Counted from the first letter of the stretch, positions 40,157-53,071 are shown. The stretch is DNA of 64,000 nt from Allacma fusca (GCA_947179485.1 OX359249.1:42208250-42272249), one strand, 5' to 3'. Notes: a model not told the origin generated them from the letters alone. Numbers and translations: made by a program.

Positions 40157-43075
40157 ATATTTTACGATGAGTGGCAGTCACCCTGCTGGCTTGAATTACA
40201 ATGATGCAGGATGTAGAGCAAGACATATTTCAGGTATTTTCCAAGGGGGGAATAATTCATATAATTTAAAGAATACATCTCATAAGCCTCCTTTTGATTC
40301 AGAATAAAAGGAACAGTACTTCCCGCAGGGCTACTTTCAGCCTCACATTTACTCTCGACTCTTACAGCTGGCTACTTAAAACAAAGGGTTTCACTGCCAA
40401 GCGAAAGAAGGAGTTTCTAATCCCTTTACCACAGATTTACTCTAGCTATATATCTATTCTAATCTTCATGATATTTTTCTCCCCGCAAATAACATCCTGC
40501 TTACAAAAATATCCATTCCTGTTTTCAATAATATCAAAAGAATTAATTAAATTTTCATTCAAATATTTTAAGACTAATCTAACTTTCCAATCCTAATATT
40601 TTACTATTGTCTTAATGTTATTTACTTTCCATTTCCTGTAAGATCAGCTCAGCTTAAAGCCTAGCAGTTACTATAAAGCTTGTAATGATTTGATTTAGAG
40701 TCTTCGTCAGAATTCATTTCGTTAAAAAGTGTCTGGACAAAGTTGTTGGTTTTAAACAGTAACAATTCTTTTAGTTGTTAGTTTTATCTAATGGTTTAGT
40801 TCCTTTTGGCAAACATCAAAGAGAAAGTGAGGACATGCATTGGAGGAGTGAAACTACTTGTGAAAATGGCTTACACCGTTGATATCCCTTGATGGTTACC
40901 CCATGACAAGAGAATAGTTCCTGTCTTGTAAGAGTTTTTAAGCGAAAAAAGTTCTCATAATAATGACATTGAAAGCTTCCTAACTGTCTCATATACACGA
41001 GAAAGCTTTACAACTTCCTTCCATGAAGAGGGAAACTAAGGGGAAAAACTAGCGGATCTGGCCTGGCTAACACCCAAGCCTAGGCTTTAAACACATGTTA
41101 GAGGTTCGGGGAAAGTAGCTGATCCTACATAGTTGTTCAACATGTAGTAAAAGTCTAAAATCAGTCTCGCTGTCCTCAGTTGAACGGCGTCATATATTTT
41201 ACTGTTGAACGTATACATTTTTTTCCCCTCCAAAGTACAACATTTATCCAATCCTTACAGAGGCCCATACGGCATTATGTATCTTTAAATTCGATATTAT
41301 CTTCCAAAGAATTACATTTTTGTAAATACAATCACACGAATTAGAATTGCGGAGAAAGCAGTAATAAATTGTGCATATCAGAGAATGTACATTATAATAA
41401 TGACAACTGTTTAAATAAAAAATACAATAATTCCTCCAACAAAATGAACACTATGAAGATTGGAAAGCATTTTTTGGAGATAAGTGGTTATGGGAGGAAA
41501 TTTTGATTGTCTGGAGAGAAAATTGGTGAAAATACAAGAGAGTGCTTTCGAGCCTTGAAGTGTACAATTATACCAGAATACAATTACCACATGATATATT
41601 TGGGTGGAGGAGTGTGAAAGAAAGGAGGCAATACAAGTACGATGTGGGAAGATGACCTGGGATGGGGAGAATCCTATGTGTCTAAATACGTCCGTTGAAT
41701 AAAATCTCAATGAAAATGTCTCCGGAGCGAGTTGTTAATAAATAGCTTTTTACTGATTCCAATACTTTAGAAAAGTATGTTGTTTGAAATTCATAAGATA
41801 CGGTGTACAAACTTGCTCCAAACTTTTCTCCTTCTCACTCTTTGGCCATGCAAAAGAAAAAAAAAGATGAATACAAATCACATAGAGTCAGTAGAGGGGA
41901 AAACCAGAGCCAGTTGGTGGACGAGATCTATTCCAGTTTAAAATGCTCGGCAGTTGTAAATCTTTGTTTTCTCTCTCTCTGTTCAGTTCCAATTGGGCTG
42001 GGTTAAATTGGAAATGTATTCGAAATGACAGTGCTGGCTCTTGGACGTTGACGACGCTCAGTACAAATTGCTTTGATAAATATTCCCTTAAATGAGTTAA
42101 GGATAAACATCCTTTCCAGACATACACACGGACCAGCACCCGAGGTTCGTAATGGAATCATGTGCCAATATTGTCACTTTACCGACTCCCATTAAAAAGT
42201 ACTACCTCGGTGAATGATATTGTTTCGTCCTTCCACTTTCACCCTATTCCTCCGGAAGCATCTACTTTCCCTAAAGGGGTACATATAGGGGGAAAGTGTG
42301 TTCCATAGAGTTCCTGTGGTTCGTAAACACAAAAATGAAGGAGGATTCAGATGATGGGGTTTGAATGGAAACGACCCGATTTCTAACAAGATTTATTGAA
42401 AAGTGACAATAAAAGTGTTCCCATACATGGCCATGCCCATTTCCCTTCATTCCTTAAACTCATTTTCTCCACTCTTTCCCTCTCCTCGCCTACATTTTTC
42501 ATGTTGAAGCCATTCAAGTTATGGAAAAAAACCCGGCTCGTACTCAAACTTTCATGTAATGCGATTACTACCTCGCTTCTACAACCTCCTCTCCAACCAA
42601 ATTACTCCATTACTCTTTGATCTTGGTCCCCATTGTGGGTTGAAACTCATTTTAAACTGAAATTTAGTAAATAGTGAGCATATGTACGTACGTATCTTTC
42701 TACGAGTATCCCATCCCCATGGATGGATATATGAGCTGTTAAAATATGTAAAATTTTCAATGAGGGCTTAATTCCTCCAATTCCACTAGTTAGAATAATT
42801 CTTCCCGTCTGTGAACGCACAATGTATGACATCAGGCGTTGTTACTTTTGTTGGTCCAGAGCCCCGTTTGTATGCATCTTGAACCATATGTACAAATGTA
42901 TTGCAAACTGTAGTTTTTGTATTGTAACCAGTATCTACATATGTTCGTATGTAATGCATCCTTAATTCGTAAGCTATGTTTGCCTATATAGTATAAAACG
43001 ATCCTTGAATTTTCAGAAAAGTCCCTGAAATTTATGTATAAGCTGTAACTTACTCTCAGGGGAAATGAACTTTAA

Positions 43076-43101
43076 TATATGAAGATATACAACTTCATAT
43101 A
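43076..43101. repeat. 9-bp inverted repeat (hairpin)
   Basis: TATATGAAG (43076-43084) and CTTCATATA (43093-43101) are perfect inverse complements around eight bases. AT-rich, so chance is possible. Confidence 0.4.
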
Positions 43102-43988
43102 ATAGATCTATATATTTTGTAACTTAGTGTACCATACTAAACGAACATAGGAATAGATATGCTGTTTGAAAAACACTGGAGCTTTAATTTGTAAGCCTAT
43201 TAAAATGTAGAGCAGTAAGCTGATTCGTACTTTCACTCATAATCAGTGTAAAGTATTATGATTAAAATGATGGATTTTTCCGAGAATTGGACTTTGTGGT
43301 GAGGCTGGTTCCGGGCGGCGCTGTGCTGACTTGAAGTAATTGGAAAACAAAAAGAAGAATTTCATTTTGAAATGGAAGGAAAGCTCTAGTACTTAAAGAG
43401 GGAGAATAGTGGGGGATTCTAACGGGACCCCTCCTGGAATCTGGTGTAAATAAGGGGAGATAAAGTGGTGCAGTGGTAAAGTCAGCTCGTGTGTGGGTCT
43501 TTTAAGAAATGACTTGGAGTCAGTCAGATTTACAATGTGTAGGGTAGCATTAAGGAGTGAAAACAATGCTCCAATAAATAAATGAAGATGTTCGTCGATT
43601 CCGGTAATAAAGGGGGGTAGTAAGTTATGTTGTGTACTCGTTGGAATCTCATTGAGGCATCTCCTTTTACTTAGTGCCATTATCATCCTGACTGTGGGTC
43701 CCATCGCTTTACGTCATCATTCCCGACTTATACTCAAGGAGAGGAGGAAGGCTATGGGAGAAGTTTGGACTTGATCCGTGAGTACGGACGGGAGCTAAGT
43801 AAGGGCAAGGAGTGAAGTAGTAAACAAGTCGGGCTCACATGGGAAGTGAGAAAGTATAGAGGGACGAGCTGTTATAAATAAGCTTGTAAAGGAGAGTAAC
43901 GACGCATAGTTATTTATTTACCTACCAGTACGTTTAGCTTTAGGGAGGGGATATAAATTTAACTTTTTTTTTCCTCCAGCTCCTCTCC

Positions 43989-44005
43989 CTCTCTCTCTCT
44001 CTCTC
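43989..44005. repeat. (CT)n microsatellite
   Basis: About eight CT units. Confidence 0.85.
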
Positions 44006-47000
44006 AAGATCACCGCAGAAGTGACTTGACTGGAGAACCGCCAGAAACTTTGGGCAGTTAATGGAAATGGCTTTAAGTGGAAGTTAACGACATTTTATTT
44101 GACGAGAGTAGAATGATGATGAGTCCGGACTACGATTTACCTTTGACTTGTATTCCGAAAGCACTGGGAGAGTAAGAGTGTTGTGAGTAGCTCCTTACAT
44201 TTGCTTTCTCTGATTTCTTTTCACGACTGTCTTACTTGTTTTCTTCTGGTCATTCATCGTTCCGAGGGATAGTTTATAGGGTGAACTAACTGGGAATGCA
44301 TGTAGGAGCCCCTATAATGAAGCTCATACGTATATCTACCAATAGACATTTATTTGAAGACAAGTGAAAGTACTCTATTTCCTCCTCACTCAATACTAGG
44401 GCAAGGAAGTTACAATTTGAGTATCGCTACGTGTACCCACTCAGTCACTCAGTCTACGGTTGCTGAATCAATCAGAATCCAAACCATACATACTTTCTCT
44501 TAGTTACCGTCACACAGTTACTTTCTCCCGCTCCAGTCTATTTCTCCCCCCCTGTCTTTTATGCATGTTCATAGATCCCTATAAGCCTCACGTCTCATAA
44601 GACTGACATTGAACATCTATACGTTCTTCCAATAAAGAAAATCCCTATTACTTAAAATGGTTCACACTTTCTCCTTTCTCTGCTTTCTCCCGAACAAATA
44701 TATAGCGTTCACAAATATATCTAGCTCCATATATATATACATATACATATAGATACAATTCCCTGAAAAACAACAACTGATTCCGCCGGTTCCACCTCCA
44801 CGGGTAAAGGATTCGTATGGGTTTGCCCAAACATATAAATAGCTACTACAATCCTTCCATGGTTCCATTGAGCAATATCTCATTCGACTTTTCTTACATA
44901 CTGCTCACATTTACCTACAAATAAATACAGATGGATGAACGCTGTCGACTTTTTTCCCTCCGGATCGACCAAGGTAAGTATATGCAGGAGATTCCTCCCG
45001 TTCACGTCTCTCTTTCTCACTTTCTCTTCCGAACCACATCCTTTCACTTGCATCTCTTCCCTTTCCCGCAAGTGCGGGTGAGTGAAAAATCTACCAGCGA
45101 GTGGAATTCTCTCGAAGATACACTTCCCTTTGGAGGAAGTAGTAGATATATATAATTGTATATCTGTTGAAAGGGCATTTGATTTTTATCCCTACTCCAT
45201 TTCACCTCAGCTGACCTGCTAGCTTGATCTCTGAAGGGGGAAAAAATTAAAAGCAAGGTTCTGAACCTGTCTATATTTTTTGGTATTTTCTTCGACCACT
45301 ATCATTAACCATGTCTAGAGAGACTCATTCAGGCTTAAGACAAGAACGTCAATTTATGAGATATTTCTGGCCGACCTATTCCCCCGCCCTATCAAAGGTT
45401 AGCCTGTGCGGTTCACACTGTAGAGTGTTGTATATGGGATTGACAGAGGAGAATTTTTTATTTACTGTATGTATCCACAAGTGTGTGTACATAGGTTAAT
45501 GTACATTTTCCCCTGGAATGACAAACATTTATAGATACACGGTGAAGCAAGCTTATGTGAGAAAACAGCTCCGAGGTGGAATGTGAGATTCTCACCTTTT
45601 TCCTGCAGTCCTCATGTTCACACACACTTGAGATACCCAGATACGCTAGCACATCAACCCTAGCTGGAGGGTACGCTCCAGTAAGGGAGCTAATTGAAAA
45701 GTAAGAAAATATAGGAAAATAGCTCTCTGTTGTTTCTGCTGAAAGTACAAATACTTGTAGTGTTGCTTTTGTTTTTCTTATCTGTCTACAAGGTAAATAC
45801 AAAGGTGTGGCTGTTTGAAATACAGAAATAACAGTGAGAGTACTAGATTGATTTCACTTGCCAATTCTCATACTTTTCTCTGTTTGAACGGGAGTGAGGA
45901 GCCATTTTTGCGAAATCATAATAATAGCACCCGAGAAGAAAGAACGGAAGGGAAAGAAAAGAAAGTGAAGCGAAAGTAGAACGAAACACGATCCTCTTGT
46001 ATCCATGAAGCTGAATTAACTGAAACCTGTACCTGGTATTGTTTTTCTCCTTTTTCCACTCTCTACCTTTGACAGCATGTCCACTCAGGATATAGGAGAA
46101 AGCAAGGAAAAAACGTGTATAGACTTAATTACATATCTAATCCAAGAGGAAAGTAATGTTTGCAATCATAAGCCAAAACTCGATTATCGAGGCTAGACTA
46201 AGTTCAGAAACCTCAATATTTAAGGCCAAGCTAGCTCTCAAGTTCAAAACTGCTTAAATAATTGTAATCCTAGATGAGTAATTACAAGCAACTTTTTTGG
46301 GGGATTTGAAAAATCTTTCACAGATATCGTAATAATCAAAAATGAATTACTTCGCAACGGGAAAGTTATCATTATGTGTATTCATGCCAGACACAGGTAG
46401 GGACAGCTGATGAATGAAATGCTCAAATGACAAAAAATAGTTCAATTTAAACATTTCTAGGCGAAAAGGTTTTTTTTTATTATGATTCCTTTTTAAAAGA
46501 TATATGCACTTCTAGAATTTTGTATGTGCAAAAATCTTTGTCCAAAAATTGTGTCTGGGACTTTATCTCTCAGTATGTTCCTCTGCTTCGTCACATTTTC
46601 TCTTTTGAGGAAAATCTCTTCACTTGTGTTTTCTTTTCCTCTCGCTTTCTCCTTCTCGTTCTCTTTCCCCCATGGAAATTTAAATGGGAGCTAAAAATTT
46701 CATTTCTTTCTCACACTGTCTTCTTTATGATCTTATTAACTTGAGGCTTTACACTCCTTGGCGCCTTCCTTTTCGCCAAAGTCCTAATTCCCCGTTTTCC
46801 TCCCCCCTTCTTTTTGCTCCATAAACACTTTTCTCTTTAAATATTTCCCCTTCGCACTTGAGCGCTTGTACAATGGATGGAAAACATTAAAATTCTACCA
46901 TTTTTATTCATTTGAATATCTCTGCCCATAGATATTCAAATCGTCTACCTCCTCTCATCTCCACAGCCAAATCTCTTCCATCTTCACACTCCAAAATCCC

Positions 47001-47703
47001 TTCAAACTATCACAACTTACATATGTATAGATACATCTCACAACTCATACGCTCAGAAATTTATATGGTCACAAACACTCAGAGAGGCCAGCTTGGGAAA
47101 ATAACCTCGACTGTAAACACCGGAGATTGGAGCAACTGAATGCTGATTCAAGGCTACCAAAGCCATAACACCTTTTTTTATTTTCCTCATGTATAAAACA
47201 AAGATAAATTAAATGAATTTGAATTTACGACAAAAATCTCACAACAGTACTTTGAATTTTTTTTTCAAGTCTTACGTCAAACTCAATTTTCCTTAACGCT
47301 ATCAACCTCTGGATATCTTCACCCCACATAAACATATACATATGACTCAATCCAGACCCACAATAAAATACAAACAACTCCCAAGGATTTTATTTTCATG
47401 GAAAATCCTATTCTCCCCTGTAAATTTTTTTTACTAATCTTTAACTCAATTTATGTTCCCCAAGATACTGGCAATGATTAAGTATTTGGATAACACAAGA
47501 GAGTTCCCATTTTAAAATTTAGAGGCTCATTACCCCACATCGGCAGAACTTTTTACGGGAGTTTTGATGAAACCAGAGGCTCGAAGGGAATGCTGCTGTG
47601 TGGGAAAGTAGCTAAGCTGTCAATATGGATTGGAAGGGAGAAGTGCATAAATCCTTCTCGTCTGACTGACTGATGAGCTTAGGCACACTGACTGGAAGCA
47701 TCC

Positions 47704-47721
47704 AGAGAGAGAGAGAGAGAG
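47704..47721. repeat. (AG)n microsatellite
   Basis: Nine AG units. Confidence 0.85.
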
Positions 47722-49011
47722 TTTCTTCATGGAATCAGACAAAAACGGGAAGGTGGATGGGCTCAATGGGGAATAAACTTTACGGGAAGCATATTACGGA
47801 GAAATGAGTAAATGCTCTGTGACTGAACGTTTCAATTTCCAGAGGAGAAACGATTGCATTACACGGAAAAGGTATTTCGTACTAAAAAAAAACCTAACTA
47901 CCTATTTTAACAACTTAACTGTTGCCCGTTTAACTTTCTCCACAGAGTAAGTGAGTAGATGTACTTTCAGAAGCTATCCCTGAGCTCCTGAGCTCAGCTA
48001 TGGAGGTGGTGAAGATAGAGAGTTACACGTAAAGGACCAACTGACACATGAGTAAGGCGAGCATGAATGTGGAAAGTAAAAGGTGGGTTTTCTCTTCAGC
48101 TAAAGCCTCAGCCTTTCCCCGCAGCTCATCACAAGTAAAGATGTTGGCTTCAAAGAAAAGAATAATATTCTTACAGATAATAATATTGACATTTTTCCTC
48201 CAAAGGAAATGACATTGTGGGGCAGAAGCCCGAAAAAAAAAGAGTTTTGTCTGCAGAATTCGAAAATCAATAGAGATGTGTGTGGGTAGGAGAGTGGTCT
48301 GGGAGGGAAGGCGGGAAGATAGGATGAATTAGCATTGACTTTGTCAATGGGCCAAAAATTAGAGGGAGGAAACAGTGGATAAAACAAGTTTTGAAAGGAG
48401 CAGAACAATAAGCAAGATGTCTGGAGAGACGAGGGGAAAGAAAGGGCAACTAAACCTAACAAAGTTTCACTTGAGTAAGAATAGTGATTGTTAAAAGATA
48501 TATTGCAATGAGTTTCACATCAATTTCCCGACCTGACAATACCTTGGCATTTTGACTGAGGGTATAGGGACAACCGTTCCAGGGCATTTCCAGTATCCTC
48601 CCTTCTTTGCTCTCATACGGAGTCTCTCATGTTCCTCCCCTGTCTCTTTCCAATTACCAACGCCGTTTGGATACTATATGTAGATAACTCTTCTTCGTCC
48701 CTGCGTATTTGTATATAATCTTCCGTATCCCTTCCACCACAACCAAAGGAATGCATACAGTCCCTGACTCTTCCTGGGCTGAGGATCATACGTAATTATA
48801 TGTATCTATACTCCCTCATAAATGTGTACAATTGGTTTCGATACAAGGCGAGAGGAGCTCGGTTCGTGAATCTCCTTGTCATTGGGATTCTTCGACTCAT
48901 CTCGTCAAAGTTTAACCGCTCGGTTGGTGATGCGCAAACTATGAAATAAATGTTAGGTACTTGAGCAGTGCCTATATTTTCATTTCGGCTGAATTTGGTG
49001 TCCTTTGTGTA

Positions 49012-49033
49012 TGTGTGTGTGTGTGTCTGTGTG
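49012..49033. repeat. (TG)n microsatellite
   Basis: TG tract with one TC interruption. Confidence 0.85.
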
Positions 49034-49388
49034 GGAGCATAAGAGAGGGAGAAAGCTTTGGATTGAGATTAGAGAGAGACAAGCACACCTTGAGATTCTC
49101 CCTGGTGGACTATACCTATTGTAATGGGAAGATAGATACAGGAACGAGGTGCGCAGCCCAACTGATATTTTCAAGGGGTTGCAGCCACATGGAGAAATTG
49201 AAGTGAAAAGCTACAAGAAGGTGAAAAGTGGAGCGAATGGAGACAGAAAAAAGTATAAAAAGAAAAGTAGGGACGAAAATTAGAAACTCATATGTCTATG
49301 TATGTATCTGTAGCCCTTATATAAGCTGGGGAACCTCAGTAAAATGGATTTTCAAAGGCCTCCAGAATTTTGCCAGTATTCTCATTGA

Positions 49389-49410
49389 ACACTGTAACTG
49401 GATACAGTGT
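49389..49410. repeat. 8-bp inverted repeat next to the miniature element
   Basis: ACACTGTA (49389-49396) and TACAGTGT (49403-49410) are perfect inverse complements around six bases. It lies 23 bp left of the pogo-like element and shares the TACAGT core, so it may be part of an older related end. Confidence 0.4.
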
Positions 49411-49433
49411 ATTATCTTACAGATAGATATAGG

Positions 49434-49509
49434 TACAGCAAGCCTCGTATCGACCACTATTGGCAGGAGACTATTATTTAGCCGGCCATTATATAGAGGC
49501 TTGACTGTA
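49434..49509. mobile_element. 76-bp pogo/Tigger-like miniature inverted-repeat element
   Basis: The left arm TACAGCAAGCCTCGTAT (49434-49450) and right arm ATATAGAGGCTTGACTGTA (49491-49509) are inverted repeats with one gap and one or two mismatches. Both ends are TA, as for TA-duplicating IS630/Tc1/mariner/pogo transposons. The terminal sequence CAGTCAAGCCTCTATAT resembles the CAGT-rich, CCTC-TATA ends of pogo/Tigger families. No transposase remains. Confidence 0.55.
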
Positions 49510-49870
49510 TCACTGGCAATAAAGACACGTAAGACGACGATTTGCAATGACGCTACGGAAGAAAGTCACCAAAGCATTTATTTTTCCTTGGGTATGCACA
49601 TAGCATAGAACTAGAGCAAAAGGCATATCAAACAAGGTTCCCGTGCGATACTCGGGCACCCAACTATGGTCCCAGTCTATCTCCCCCTCAACTTTCAAAC
49701 TGATGAATGAAGAGAAGGAGAAAGAAGAAATTTCCGTCAAGTCATGCCATTCACATGAGTGCATATTGTGCAAGACGATTTTGTCTTCTTTCTCCCATTC
49801 CTCGCACTTCCACGTCCTCGAACGTTTAGAAGAAACCTGAATGATTCAGAGCACATTCAAAGTGTAAGAA

Positions 49871-49940
49871 GAGGGGGAGAGAGAGAGAGGAGAGAGAGGA
49901 GAGAGAGGAGAGAGAGGAGAGAGAGAGAGAGAGAGAGAGA
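49871..49940. repeat. GA-rich compound repeat with a 9-bp unit
   Basis: AGAGAGAGG is repeated in tandem about four times, then a pure GA run follows. It lies about 3 kb downstream of the Ly6-like start exon in transcript direction. GA tracts can bind GAGA-type factors in arthropods, but no function is shown here. Confidence 0.9.
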
Positions 49941-51371
49941 CAAGCATTTATGTAATGTGAAATCTTTGCGGTCTGAATGGAACTCTTGACACTCATATCG
50001 TTCACTTGACTATCGTACTCTTTTTATACTGTCAAGTGGTATTGAACCTTGAGGTAGAATTTTCTGATCAGATTTTCCTAATTTAAAACTGCATTACTAC
50101 ATTCATACCTTCGATTCCCTAACACTTTCTCCTATTAACTTGCTTCCCCTTCCCCGTCTCATCAGCGTGGACTGACGTTCTCAAACAAAACATTACTCTG
50201 CGAGGGTCTAGATTCCAGCTCGGGCCTGTGTATAGTTGTCATCTGATGAGTTCCTCAATTGTGACGGAGAGGAACTTCAATAAAAAAGGTCTCATCATCC
50301 CACATTCCTCCAGAGTCAGACAATAGCAAACGAATAAAGCCTGTTTGGCTCCATTGTTGCAATGCAATCAAACTTGACTGACTCAAGTTCTTTCTATAAT
50401 TTGCGGAGAGAGGCTTGCCAGGAAATCGGAAAGGAGCGTAAACTCTAAAATTCTGCTTTTCCCCAATCGAGCAGAGAGCTCGTCTGGAATCAAATGAAAC
50501 AGACTCTGTGCTTTGTTTCTCGTCAAGAATTTTCAACACAGATCTCATCCCAAGAATATTTTATACAATACTCATGAGTGACTATAGTTATTTTGTAGGA
50601 GTATGTATAAAAACCCAGTAGATTTGATACAAGTCCATTTCCTTCCTTCGGGAAAACGTGTACATTTTTATCTCGAAACAGAAAAAAAATTGTCTACACC
50701 ATACAAATGGGTTTGAGCTACAGTGGTTAGCACAGCATGATGAAATTGAAGTTTTTCTTTGGGGAATTCTACTGTCCCATTCACAAGTCGTGAGTGGAGA
50801 GAGGGAAAGCGGTTAAAACCTGAGAATTTCACCGTTTCCTCATTTTTTCCACACCCTTTCCCCCAAGGCTGATAAACAAGGGCTAGATCCTTGTGGTGCC
50901 ATCATTCTCTAGTCTTATTCTACCTTGGTTCCTACGCATTTAGAATCTCTGCAGGTGACTCCGAATCCAAAGATAAAAACTATTCATCCATTTACTTTCT
51001 ATTACTACTTTTCTCGACACTGCTCTCAAGTAAATCCCTACAGTTACATTATAATCAGGGAGAGAGAAAATAACATTTCAGACTCTTTTCTGGGATCATT
51101 TTTTCGGGATTCAGAGAACCCCATGCTACTTAAGCTTTGTTGCAGGTAATAGATAAGCAGTAGGAGAGAAGGGTTCTCTCTTTACTTATCCTTGTCTTAC
51201 TTGCTCATTGTGAGACTGTTGCTCGCAAGTCCTCAACCACCGTAAAAATCAAATGTCAAGGTTGATGTGTGCATCAAATTAGTAGAGCACAACAAACCAC
51301 CTATGTATGACTCCATGCTTCCTGAGAATTGGGATTTCCTGGAGATTAAATAGTCCATAAAAGTCACTATT

Positions 51372-51445
51372 GACATAATTTTGAAAAATGCAAGCCTAAT
51401 CGGCTTGCAAGCCGATTAGGAATATTTTTCCTCGCATTAGATGTC
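51372..51445. repeat. Perfect 26-bp palindrome inside a longer imperfect inverted repeat
   Basis: CCTAATCGGCTTG at 51395-51407 is followed immediately by its exact reverse complement (51408-51420). Outside it, GAAAAAT (51383-51389) is mirrored by ATTTTTC (51424-51430), and GACAT (51372-51376) by ATGTC (51441-51445). DNA or RNA could fold into a long hairpin. It may be the core of a fold-back or MITE-type element. Confidence 0.6.
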
Positions 51446-53022
51446 GATTTTTAAAAGAAGTCAAACCATTCCTGATATTCCAAAGTGTAGTAGACTAGAA
51501 AAAACGAACCAATCAGATTTTTCCTACACTTTAACCAATTAGTGTAATATTGCAGGATGTAATGTAAACGTCTGGTTTTGAGTAACAACAAAATTCGCCT
51601 TGAACGTAATTGTGAATGAATCATAAAACATTGCCGCGCTAAAACCATATTCCTAAATTATCTTCTTTGTGTCAAGATTATAGAAAACAAACATTATAAT
51701 TATCTCAGCCTACTGTTTCATCCTCTAGTAGAACTTGGGAAGTGGCCTTCCACTCGTACTAAATATGATCTAAACAGGATGTCTGTTCATAAATATTTTG
51801 CTAATTTTTACATTTCCAGACTGACATACAAATCTCTCAAAGTTAGCGATACTGTCAATACAAAAACAAGACATGTTACCCTGTTTATATTTAATTTCCT
51901 GTGTTGGTATAATGTCTGGACTGAGTCAAAAGCTTTTTAAGTAATTTTAGATAACCTTTGGTCCTTCATCCTTGATCTTTGGTAATTGGCTAATTTTAGT
52001 TTCACATGTCCCATAGAAAATGACCTATCTCAATTTGATACGTAAATGTCGGCTTTTGAGTTCCACACATGTGAAGTTCCGCCACTTCATATGCAATAAG
52101 AAAGGTCAATTTATTTCTGGAGTTACAGCACAGTTTCAATAATCAAGTACCTACTATCTGATAAAATATGTGAACTGTGTTACTGGAAATACGTGATAAA
52201 CTGGGTTTGACCTGAGTCAGTACCACTTTTTCACCATAAATATTTTACAACCATTAAACTCAGCTGAACTGCAAGTCCAGTCGAAATCACTTGCACTGAA
52301 TTGCCATCTCAACGGAGGATACTCACCCTTGGTCTTCCCAAGCATTGTCTGAAGTTGCAATGTAAACCAATTTAAAAATCAGAATTTAACATTGGATCTC
52401 TGGTCGTGACAGAATGGTGTTTCCCCGATATTGAGTATCTGATTGTGAGAGGAAAGCGCAAGGAGAGTAAGTAGGGTGAGCGTTACTGGGTAGCATTTTT
52501 CAGCTAAATAATGTTGAGCAATTGGATGTTAGCTTTTTTTTCTCCTGTAGGGAAATAACAATATTTCACCACAAAACAACCAGCACTTTTCTATGTACTC
52601 CTATGGTCATGAATAAAGTAAATGTCAGGAGCGCACATAACTTGGCCGACTTTCTAAGATCGTAAGTTATCCGTGGAGGAGATACACCCTTGTTTGCTGC
52701 CATTGTAGTAGCCGTAAAATAGTTCCATAACTATTGTTTCTGACATTCCACCACCAGCCCTCACTGCACTGTGGCGTGTCAAAAGAACATAGGAAATGTC
52801 TATCCATGTTCCTCATTACACTTCCATTACAGAGCAAAATTACGGGTGGAACCATTTATTCCCGTGTTGATTGTTTAACATGTGAACATTAACGGTATAG
52901 TTTGAGCATTCAGAACCTCACACTATCTACAGATACTTGAGAGCTAGTTAGGTAATTTACAAGGGAAGACTTTCATAGGGTAAAGATGAGACTAGAAGGG
53001 AAACATGAAATGTCAAACTTAC

Positions 53023-53071
53023 CTGCGAGTAGGATACAGCTTAGCAAGACTGTTGACGTGTTGTTCTTCAT
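53023..53071 (-). CDS. Ly6/three-finger protein, start exon (signal peptide)
   Basis: Seen: on the minus strand an ATG at 53071 begins MKNNTSTVLLSCILLA, followed by a consensus donor, CGCAG|GTAAGT, with the intron starting at 53022. The exon has 16 codons plus one base. That base (G) joins the TT at 2622-2621 to give Val. The combined leader has a polar n-region, a hydrophobic core (VLLSCILLA plus VVAVG) and a small-residue cleavage zone near GTVNS, just before the first cysteine of the mature domain. The ATG context AACATGA has a purine at -3. No other in-frame start was found near exon 2. A 5'UTR acceptor may lie upstream: CTAACTAATCTCTTCCAG ends at 53180, which would make the full exon 53023-53179, but this is unproven. 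The exon is tiny, so the assignment rests on phase, donor and leader logic. Confidence 0.72.

Larger units (their letters stand above)
34581..49388. other. Intronic DNA, mostly without recognisable genes
   Basis: Apart from the tRNA-like relic, hairpin and microsatellites listed separately, nothing is recognised. A weak pol III A-box-like GTGGTGCAGTGGTAAAG lies at about 43465-43481 without a good B box. Confidence 0.45.
2623..53022 (-). other. Inferred 50.4-kb intron within the Ly6-like gene
   Basis: The two exons are phase-1 compatible with a GTAAGT donor (53022-53017) and a CAG acceptor (2625-2623). The intron interrupts the signal-peptide codons, a position common in Ly6 genes. It carries the mobile elements listed separately and many microsatellites. 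Unannotated internal exons, such as alternative starts, cannot be excluded by eye. Confidence 0.65.

Noticed and set aside
40010..40204. Frame with a long Leu-Ser repeat
   Set aside because: Produced entirely by the CT microsatellite at 40116-40155.
49759..49989. Frame with an Arg-Glu repeat
   Set aside because: Produced by the GA-rich array at 49871-49940.
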